Assembly: GCA_947374445.1 (NCBI GenBank)
Contig: CANCBY010000157.1
Location: 1 to 6,055, forward strand
Direction: 5' to 3'
Source of the DNA: Pseudobdellovibrionaceae bacterium
GTDB taxonomy: Bacteria > Bdellovibrionota > Bdellovibrionia > Bdellovibrionales > Bdellovibrionaceae
DNA length: 6,055 nucleotides
Under the pieces are notes generated by a model that was given only the letters and a program-made list of their open reading frames with translations, was not told where the DNA came from and did not search any database. A program made the translations under genes and the position numbers. Below, in pieces: positions 1 through 4,722 of this stretch (position 1 is its first letter; each line of letters starts with the position of its first letter).

Positions 1-350
1 GGAGCTAAACTCGCAGAAAGAGGAGCTTCAAGAGCCGATATTTTTTTTATCGAGGTGCGAAGGTCAAAAGGTGTGTTGAGTGTGATATCGAGAGACGTCG
101 AAGGCCCATCAGCGCCTGCGTCGGGTTTTGAGTTCTGACCTTGAGCAAAGTTGCGGCTCAGCTGATGGTCTTTGGCAATATCGTCAAAGTGATGAAGCGG
201 ATTGCGTACAGCGCTCAGAAAATCTCGTTGGCTCGTCTGCTGACTAGTTTCTGCGGAGCTGTCTTCTGTAGGTGTCACCTGAGCTCGCGACAAGCTAGAG
301 AATTGAATCGACAGAATGACAAGGCTCGTAAAAAGAAAAGAGGTTTTCAT
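1..350 (-). CDS. Secreted protein of unknown function, 3'-truncated by window edge
   Basis: Reading leftwards from an ATG at 348-350, the frame stays open for 116 codons to the edge, so the C-terminus is missing. The first residues are MKTSFLFTSLVILSIQFSSL followed by SRAQV. This is a textbook Sec signal peptide: Lys at position 2, a hydrophobic core, and probable signal peptidase I cleavage after SRA at about residue 23. The mature part starts with a Ser/Thr/Gln/Glu-rich, probably disordered stretch (about 24-42), then a more ordered segment with FLSAVRNPLHHFDDIA (44-59). I recognise no domain. No convincing Shine-Dalgarno lies before the ATG, but no other in-frame Met exists and the signal peptide starts exactly there, so the start is well fixed. 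The protein is likely periplasmic or outer-envelope. A candidate promoter lies about 60 nt upstream. An 8-A run at 41-48 falls within Ile-Lys-Lys-Ile codons; both shifted frames stop soon after it, which supports the unshifted reading. Confidence 0.75.
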   Translation of the reverse strand, partial: MKTSFLFTSLVILSIQFSSLSRAQVTPTEDSSAETSQQTSQRDFLSAVRNPLHHFDDIAKDHQLSRNFAQGQNSKPDAGADGPSTSLDITLNTPFDLRTSIKKISALEAPLSASLA

Positions 351-410
351 GGGGCTGAAGGATACCACAAGATCTTGGCACTCCCAAATTACAGCAATAA
401 ATTGGCACGG

Positions 411-438
411 TAAATTGTGAAAAATGCCTGGCTGTCAA
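411..438 (-). promoter_or_regulatory. Candidate sigma70-type promoter for the secreted-protein gene
   Basis: On the minus strand a perfect TTGACA -35 box (433-438) is followed after 16 bp by AATTTA (411-416), a weak -10. Transcription would start around 404, giving a leader of roughly 55 nt before the ATG at 350. A 10-bp palindrome TTCAATTGAA (465-474) lies about 27 bp upstream of the -35 box and could be an operator. This is pattern matching only. Confidence 0.4.
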
Positions 439-591
439 AAAGTTAGATTATCTTAACCCGAGGCTTCAATTGAAAGCAGCTAGCAACATGGAAGTCGAAG
501 GCGTACCTGAATAGGAGCCAATAATTGACCTTAGGCAGGTCAAGTCGACCGAAGATCTTGTTTAACTGAAAGGCATTATTTTAAAGCTTTA

Positions 592-609
592 TTGAGATTG
601 TTCTCTCAA
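592..609 (-). repeat. Small hairpin downstream of the ATPase gene, weak terminator candidate
   Basis: TTGAGA (592-597) and TCTCAA (604-609) form a 6-bp stem with a 6-nt loop, about 40 nt past the ATPase stop codon. On the minus strand it is followed by TAAAGCTTTAAAATAA, AT-rich but without a continuous U-run, so it is a poor intrinsic terminator. Confidence 0.25.
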
Positions 610-648
610 CATGCGTTTCATTGCAACTCGCCCGGATAAGGTTGTTTT

Positions 649-1770
649 TCAAATATAGTCTTTCAAAAATACCCAGGCCGGGCACACTCGGATACCGATC
701 TGATTTTTGTAATCTGTTTTTTCATCCAGATGAACCTGAAATGCGGGGCAGTCGGGAAATTTCTTTTTTAAGAAAACGAGATGAGGGCTTACTTCTTTAG
801 CGGAAGTTTTTACTTCAACAAAAAGCGTGGGTTTGTTTTTTTGAGTGACAACAAAATCAACTTCGCGCCCCTCTGAATCACGGAAATATCTTAACTCAAG
901 ATCTTCGCCCTCTGTGTCCTGCTTGAAGTGAACCCACTTTAAAAGATGGCCAGCGATCAGATTCTCTAGTTTTTTTTCAGCCTCTTCAGGTAGAGACCAG
1001 TCAAAGTGATAATGTTTTTGCTCTTTTTTGACGGCTTTGATTTTGGGTGAGCCAAAGGGACTGATTCTATAGATCCCGTAAAGGCGTTCTAAAACATCTA
1101 ACCATCTTGAGATTGTTTTATGACTTTTCTGCAAATCGACTCTTAAATTGTTGATAGACAGGGGGCTTCCCACCAACTCAGGCAAGCGCAGCGCCAAGAG
1201 CTCTAGGCTTCCAATATCAGAAATGATCTCTACGGGTGACAAGTCTTCCTTAAGAAAGCGGGACCGATAGTCGCGAGACCATCTTTTGTGATCTCTTTCG
1301 CTGCCGCTTAAAAAAGGCTCTGGAAATCCACTCAGATTCAACAAGTGCAAGAAGTCTTTTTTTGTTGTAATTCCAAGTTCGCTCACAGTCATCGGGTGCA
1401 GTCGGTAGTAAAAATATCTGCCCTGTAACGAGTCTCCAGCGTAGCGATACAAATCGAGCCTGGCGCTGCCAGTGATTAAGAATTGATGCTCGGTTTTGAG
1501 GGTGTCAAATTTTCCTTTGAGCCAGTTGCGCCAATTTCGGTATTTGTGAAGTTCATCAAAAATGATGAGCTTTTCAACGGGCATTTTATTGTTAAGAATC
1601 ATTTCGCGGTGTTCGGCTTCATCCCAGTTGAGATAAGAAAATTTATTTGAAATACTTTGTGAGAGAGTGGTCTTGCCAACCTGACGAGGTCCTCCGAGGA
1701 AAACCATTTTTTTTTCGAGATCATTTTTAATGAAGCTTTTAAGGTATCTCTCTTTTGCATTCATACTCAT
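649..1770 (-). CDS. AAA_14/DUF4143 family ATPase with PD-(D/E)xK-like C-terminal domain
   Basis: A complete 373-residue protein, normal length for the family. The N-terminal P-loop ATPase has Walker A GGPRQVGKT (26-34), Walker B LIIFDELHK (68-76) with acidic D72-E73, and the family segment LITGSARLDLYR (98-109). Next comes GRYFYYRLHPMTVSEL (117-132), then a helical part with a winged-helix-like stretch SHKTISRWLDVLERLY (216-231). The DUF4143 domain at the C-terminus contains EVDFVV (303-308) and FVEVK (317-321), giving D305, E319 and K321 in the arrangement of PD-(D/E)xK nucleases. Members are soluble; most have no known role, and proposals include DNA-related or defence/mobile functions, so no precise function is claimed. 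The start ATG at 1768-1770 has no Shine-Dalgarno; another Met lies two codons in. The start is only 6 bp from a 29-bp perfect inverted repeat. The gene is Lys-rich and looks more AT-rich than the efflux operon, and it stands alone between envelope genes; both would fit acquisition by transfer. Confidence 0.9.
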   Translation of the reverse strand: MSMNAKERYLKSFIKNDLEKKMVFLGGPRQVGKTTLSQSISNKFSYLNWDEAEHREMILNNKMPVEKLIIFDELHKYRNWRNWLKGKFDTLKTEHQFLITGSARLDLYRYAGDSLQGRYFYYRLHPMTVSELGITTKKDFLHLLNLSGFPEPFLSGSERDHKRWSRDYRSRFLKEDLSPVEIISDIGSLELLALRLPELVGSPLSINNLRVDLQKSHKTISRWLDVLERLYGIYRISPFGSPKIKAVKKEQKHYHFDWSLPEEAEKKLENLIAGHLLKWVHFKQDTEGEDLELRYFRDSEGREVDFVVTQKNKPTLFVEVKTSAKEVSPHLVFLKKKFPDCPAFQVHLDEKTDYKNQIGIRVCPAWVFLKDYI

Positions 1771-1776
1771 TTAAGT

Positions 1777-1846
1777 AAACTGTAAATTTCACCCCAAGTC
1801 AAAAATATTGTATTGTTTTTTTGACTTGGGGTGAAATTTACAGTTT
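1777..1846. repeat. Perfect 29-bp inverted repeat with 12-nt spacer upstream of the ATPase gene
   Basis: The left arm (1777-1805) starts AAACTGTAAATTTCACC and ends AAGTCAAAAA. The right arm (1818-1846) is its exact reverse complement, and the spacer is TATTGTATTGTT (1806-1817). All 29 pairs match, and the repeat stops abruptly at both ends. The left arm ends 6 bp before the ATPase ATG. On the plus strand the right arm runs into TTTTTAT (1844-1850), so the hairpin resembles an intrinsic terminator in that direction. On the minus strand it would be a leader hairpin next to the start codon, or the dyad could act as DNA: an operator or cruciform. Confidence 0.95.
1807..1835 (-). promoter_or_regulatory. 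Candidate ATPase promoter inside the inverted repeat
   Basis: On the minus strand TACAAT (1807-1812, 5 of 6 to the -10 consensus) lies mostly in the spacer of the inverted repeat. It sits 17 bp downstream of TTCACC (1830-1835, 4 of 6 to -35) in the right arm. A start just after it would give a leader of about 30 nt carrying only one arm, so no hairpin would form in RNA and the dyad would flank the promoter like an operator. A second possibility is TTGACT with TTTACT 17 bp on, giving a near-leaderless mRNA. Both are weak. Confidence 0.25.
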
Positions 1847-1851
1847 TTATG

Positions 1852-1926
1852 TAATCCCATATTGATACGTACAAATTGAGACACCCCTCGAATTGCCGGG
1901 CAATTCGATTTAATCCCATTTTGGTA
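1852..1926 (+). repeat. Imperfect 16-bp direct repeat flanking a palindrome
   Basis: TAATCCCATATTGATA (1852-1867) recurs as TAATCCCATTTTGGTA (1911-1926), 14 of 16 identical, with a 59-bp period. The copies lie either side of the palindrome at 1888-1908 and upstream of the putative lipoprotein gene. They could be paired regulator sites or a local duplication. Confidence 0.6.
1888..1908. promoter_or_regulatory. 21-bp palindrome, probable operator-like site
   Basis: TCGAATTGCC (1888-1897) and GGCAATTCGA (1899-1908) are exact reverse complements around a single central G. A one-base centre suits a dimeric DNA-binding protein better than an RNA hairpin, although an 8-bp stem with a CCGGG loop is possible. 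TTTAAT (1909-1914), a possible -10 box, abuts it on the plus strand, but no good -35 is spaced to match. It could control the lipoprotein gene, the ATPase gene, or both. The regulator is unknown. Confidence 0.55.
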
Positions 1927-1946
1927 TTGAAATCCTAAGATTAGGT

Positions 1947-2297
1947 TTGGGCCCTCGAGTTTTACCGACTTTCGTCCGAATAAATAGAGTAAGAAAGTGG
2001 CGGTGTAATTTGCTTCAGGGTTCTATTTTATTGAGCTTGTTATGCGTTCTCTCGATGGCAGCGTGTGCCTCTGATGAATCGTCCGAATCGTCGCAAAATG
2101 ATCTTTATTCACGTTTTGAGCGAGTTGAGCATCTGACGTCTGTCAAAGGGGGAATCGGCCCCGCTTCAAAGCTCACGCACGATGAGGCTGCCACATCTGT
2201 TCCTTCAGTTGGGCCGATCGAGCCCGTCGTCAAGCCAGACCGTGTGCCGGCCGCTTCTGAAAAGCCAAGCACTACGGGCAAAGGCGACAAGATCTAG
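1947..2297 (+). CDS. Small putative lipoprotein, function unknown
   Basis: A 116-codon frame from a TTG at 1947. After a basic n-region (RINRVRKWRCN, 11-21) comes a hydrophobic core (GSILLSLLCVLSMAAC, 25-40). The last residues form a lipobox-like MAAC with the candidate lipidated Cys at residue 40 (2064-2066); Met at -3 is less usual than Leu. The following ASDESSESSQND is Ser/Asp-rich, typical of a lipoprotein linker, and Asp at +3 gives no clear sorting signal. The rest is Pro/Ser/Lys-rich and low in hydrophobics, so probably disordered; no domain is recognised. The start is uncertain: no ATG or Shine-Dalgarno precedes the signal peptide. A later TTG at 2010 would remove the basic n-region, so the upstream start, or a non-standard one between, is more likely. 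Its TAG stop overlaps the emrB-like stop in the opposing direction within CTAG (2294-2297). No terminator follows. Confidence 0.55.
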   Translation: MGPRVLPTFVRINRVRKWRCNLLQGSILLSLLCVLSMAACASDESSESSQNDLYSRFERVEHLTSVKGGIGPASKLTHDEAATSVPSVGPIEPVVKPDRVPAASEKPSTTGKGDKI

Positions 2298-3907
2298 TGC
2301 CCAACAGGTTGGTTCGGATCATCAAAAGGTTTTGTCTTTATAAAAAATAAAATTAAAACACAGCTGACTAAAAGCCCCCAGGTGAGCACCGTAAAAAGGT
2401 CGCCAAAGGCTTGAATGACTGAGTCCTTGATTGGATCAGCCATCATCTGCCGAAAGGCGTGAGCTTTGGCATTGGCTGCGTCTAAGCCCATGCCTCGCAA
2501 TTTCATCTCGGTGGTATAGAGAGCTTCAACAACATGGTAGTCATAGCCTGATATGCGGCTTGCGTTTTCATTGAGATGCACAGCTTGTTGAGCCATCAGC
2601 AGAGTGCTCGTCATTGCAATGCCGAGCGAGGCTCCCAAATTTCTCATTACATTGAAGATCGATGAGGCGTCGCCAGATTCTTCGTGCTTGATTAGTCCCA
2701 TAGCCATCGATGAAAGCGGGATAACAAACAGCGGCTGCCCGAAGGCTCTAAGCAAAAGTGAGTTTCTGAAATGTTCTCCGCCGTAATTAGCATCGATTCC
2801 GGCATTCATAAAATTGGAGTAAGCAAAAAGTAGCATTCCAGCTAAGGCCAAAAGTCTCAAGTCAACATAGCGCATGAGCACGGGGAGCAAAGGCATCACC
2901 AGCAGTTGAGGCAGCCCCACCCACATCAGCACTTGGCCGATCTGGGCTGCGCTATAGTCTTGCACTTGACCCAGATAAAGCGAAAGTCCATAGATACCGC
3001 TGAAAAGAGCGCATCCAGCGATGGCTGTGATGATTGTGCCCAATGCAAAATTGCGATTCAAAAAAAGTCTGAGATGCAAAAGCGGATCCTCGAGTTCGAG
3101 CTGCCTCACAACAAAAATTGGCAAGCACACAATCATCGTGAGCAGACAGTAGCGCATAGAGTCCGCTTTGAGCCAGTCGACTTTGGGACCCTCTTCAAGC
3201 ATATAGGTGAATGAACTTAAGCCTAAAACTAGAGTGACAAGACTTGTGAGGTCTAGGCCTTTAAGTTTTTTTAAATCCATAGGAGTTTCATCCAGGCCGA
3301 TTCGCATCGCTAAAGACATGAAAATTCCGGGAATAATATTTAAGAAAAAAATCGAACGCCATCCGTACTCATCCGTCAGCCAGCCACCGAGTGTGGGCCC
3401 CAGTGTCGGCGCCAGAGTTACTGTCAGGCCAAAGATGGTGAGACCGAGAGGTTTAAGTTTGTTCGGCATCAAATTAAGAATCAGCTGAAAGGACATGGGG
3501 ATCAGAGTTCCACCGGTAAAACCTTGAAGCGCGCGAAAAAAAATCATGCTGCCCAAACTCCAAGACAATCCGCAGGCGATCGAGGCAGCTAAAAAGCCAA
3601 TGCAGTTCCAGATCAAGTAGCGGCGGTTGCCAAAAACTTGAGACAAAAACGCTGTGAGCGGAATCACGATAATTTCCGCAATGAGATAGGCAGTCGAAAT
3701 CCAACTGCTCTCGGAAATATCCAGGCTAAGAGCTCCCGAGATTTCACGAAGACTGGCGTTGGTGACTTGAATATCTAAAATAGCCATGAAAGCACCCAGT
3801 GCACCGCCCATGACGGCCAACCAATCGCGACCCGACATCGTGGTTTTCTCAGCCGGTCTAGGTTTTGGAATCGTCAATTTGGGCTGCGGTGAGGGAGAGT
3901 CGGTCAT
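2294..3907 (-). CDS. emrB: EmrB/QacA-type (DHA2) MFS multidrug transporter
   Basis: A full-length 537-residue inner-membrane drug:H+ antiporter, usual for the 14-helix DHA2 family. A cytoplasmic Pro/Lys-rich N-terminus (1-27) precedes TM1, which has the family motif LDIQVTNASL (44-53). Motif A is LSQVFGNRRYLI (88-99), motif B RALQGFTGGTLIPMS (125-139), and the antiporter motif C is LAPTLGPTLGGW (165-176), followed by YGWRSIFFLNIIPG (181-194). Late in the protein, SGDASSIFNVMRNLGASLGIAM (411-432) is typical of EmrB relatives, and a last helix lies at about 504-523. A soluble stretch at about 440-500 before it is the expected periplasmic loop. The ATG overlaps the adaptor stop as ATGA and has no clear Shine-Dalgarno, so translation is probably coupled. 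It is the last gene of the efflux operon. Substrate cannot be inferred. The symbol marks family, not proven orthology. Confidence 0.93.
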   Translation of the reverse strand: MTDSPSPQPKLTIPKPRPAEKTTMSGRDWLAVMGGALGAFMAILDIQVTNASLREISGALSLDISESSWISTAYLIAEIIVIPLTAFLSQVFGNRRYLIWNCIGFLAASIACGLSWSLGSMIFFRALQGFTGGTLIPMSFQLILNLMPNKLKPLGLTIFGLTVTLAPTLGPTLGGWLTDEYGWRSIFFLNIIPGIFMSLAMRIGLDETPMDLKKLKGLDLTSLVTLVLGLSSFTYMLEEGPKVDWLKADSMRYCLLTMIVCLPIFVVRQLELEDPLLHLRLFLNRNFALGTIITAIAGCALFSGIYGLSLYLGQVQDYSAAQIGQVLMWVGLPQLLVMPLLPVLMRYVDLRLLALAGMLLFAYSNFMNAGIDANYGGEHFRNSLLLRAFGQPLFVIPLSSMAMGLIKHEESGDASSIFNVMRNLGASLGIAMTSTLLMAQQAVHLNENASRISGYDYHVVEALYTTEMKLRGMGLDAANAKAHAFRQMMADPIKDSVIQAFGDLFTVLTWGLLVSCVLILFFIKTKPFDDPNQPVGH

Positions 3908-4722
3908 TTGAGAAAGATCGTGGGTTCAGCCGACATTCCCGGACGTAGCGGGAACTCGGGTTTTTGTTCAAAAGATATTTTTACCGGAAACCTTTGCACG
4001 ACTTTGGTAAAATTTCCGGTGGCATTTTCAGGGGGGAGCAAACTGAGTGAGGCCACCGAGCTTGGATAGATGTACTCGACTTGGCCAAGCCATACTTCTT
4101 TCGGGTAGGCATCGACGTGAATTTCAGCCCGCTGACCTGGTTTGATCATGCGGATTTGACTTTCTTTGAAGTTGGCTTTGATCCAAGAGTTATTGCTAGG
4201 AACGATGACAAAAAGCGATTGCCCAGGTTGCACGAATTGGCCTGGCTGTACGGATTTTTTGGCAACGATGCCATCAACAGGAGAGACCACATCGGTGAAT
4301 TTAAGTTTGAGCAAGCCGCCTTCGACTTCGGCCGTGATGCCGGCCAGGGTGGCCTCAGCCATTTCAAGATCAGCATCTGAGATAGCATGCTGCTTTTGCA
4401 GCCTGCGAGCGCGGTCGATGTCGGCTGTTGCTTTTTTGAGTTTGGCTTGTTTAAAACCCAGCTCAAGTTTGGTGTCGACATCATCGAGCTTTAAAAGCTG
4501 TTGGCCTTTTTTGACAGCATCATTTTCTTTGACCATGACTTCTCGGATGTAGCCCATCATCCGTGAGCTCACGGGCGAGAGATCTGTCTCAACAAACGCA
4601 TTCTCTGTTGAAATTTTAGGATTGTAAAAGCCCCACCAGTAAACTGCTAATGCGAGCACGGCCAATGTTGAGCCGGCGAGAGTGATTTTCATTTTTTTTG
4701 AGAGAGGCCTACTTGGAGTCAT
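3904..4722 (-). CDS. emrA: EmrA/HlyD-type periplasmic membrane-fusion adaptor, compact form
   Basis: With the ATG at 4720-4722 the protein has 272 residues. That start has AAGGAG 6 nt upstream. An ATG 33 nt earlier (4755) lacks a ribosome site and would add only a polar extension before the membrane anchor. The order is a short basic cytoplasmic tail, TM anchor (12-31), first lipoyl half (43-81, ending GQQLLKLDD), helical hairpin (82-141), second lipoyl half (VVSPVDGIVAKKSVQPGQ, 145-162), and beta-barrel (from about 176). ENATGNFTKVVQRFPVKI (232-249) is an EmrA hallmark. R104, L108 and S115 at the hairpin tip match the R-x3-L-x6-S pattern that docks AcrA-type adaptors to TolC. EmrA of E. coli has about 390 residues, so most of the missing length is in the hairpin; the frame is intact and nothing suggests a broken gene. 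It lies between the channel gene (14-nt overlap) and the transporter gene (ATGA overlap). Confidence 0.92.
   Translation of the reverse strand: MTPSRPLSKKMKITLAGSTLAVLALAVYWWGFYNPKISTENAFVETDLSPVSSRMMGYIREVMVKENDAVKKGQQLLKLDDVDTKLELGFKQAKLKKATADIDRARRLQKQHAISDADLEMAEATLAGITAEVEGGLLKLKFTDVVSPVDGIVAKKSVQPGQFVQPGQSLFVIVPSNNSWIKANFKESQIRMIKPGQRAEIHVDAYPKEVWLGQVEYIYPSSVASLSLLPPENATGNFTKVVQRFPVKISFEQKPEFPLRPGMSAEPTIFLK

Larger units (their letters stand above)
351..648. other. Intergenic region between the ATPase gene and the secreted-protein gene
   Basis: This gap of about 300 bp has no credible coding frame: the plus-strand frame crossing 351-413 is the antisense shadow of the secreted gene. It contains the promoter candidate at 411-438, the palindrome TTCAATTGAA (465-474), an inverted repeat TTGACC/GGTCAA (525-530 and 538-543, 7-nt spacer), a palindrome TAAAGCTTTA (582-591), and a 6-bp hairpin at 592-609. 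None is strong alone. Whether ATPase transcripts stop here or read into the secreted gene cannot be decided from sequence. Confidence 0.5.

Noticed and set aside
36..52. Possible programmed -1 frameshift at an A-run (A AAA AAA phase on the minus strand) with a CGATA/TATCG dyad
   Set aside because: The -1 and +1 frames both hit stops within about a dozen codons, while the unshifted frame stays open.
141..413. Plus-strand 90-codon frame at the left edge
   Set aside because: It starts at a TTG, is rich in Arg/Cys without pattern, and is antisense to a frame with a clear signal peptide.
1777..1846. Inverted repeat as an invertible promoter switch or a CRISPR/MITE unit
   Set aside because: The spacer is only 12 nt and holds no gene or repeat array, and no target-site duplication is visible around it.
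2105..2290. Minus-strand 61-codon frame opposite the lipoprotein gene
   Set aside because: It is antisense to the frame with the lipobox and has no domain or signal; a shadow of that gene.
2299..2310. CCAAC/GTTGG dyad just after the lipoprotein stop as a terminator
   Set aside because: A 5-bp stem with a 2-nt centre and no following T-run; it lies within the end of the transporter coding sequence.
2604..3704. Several 60-102 codon frames on either strand across the transporter gene
   Set aside because: They lie inside a full-length transporter with all family motifs; compositional shadows.
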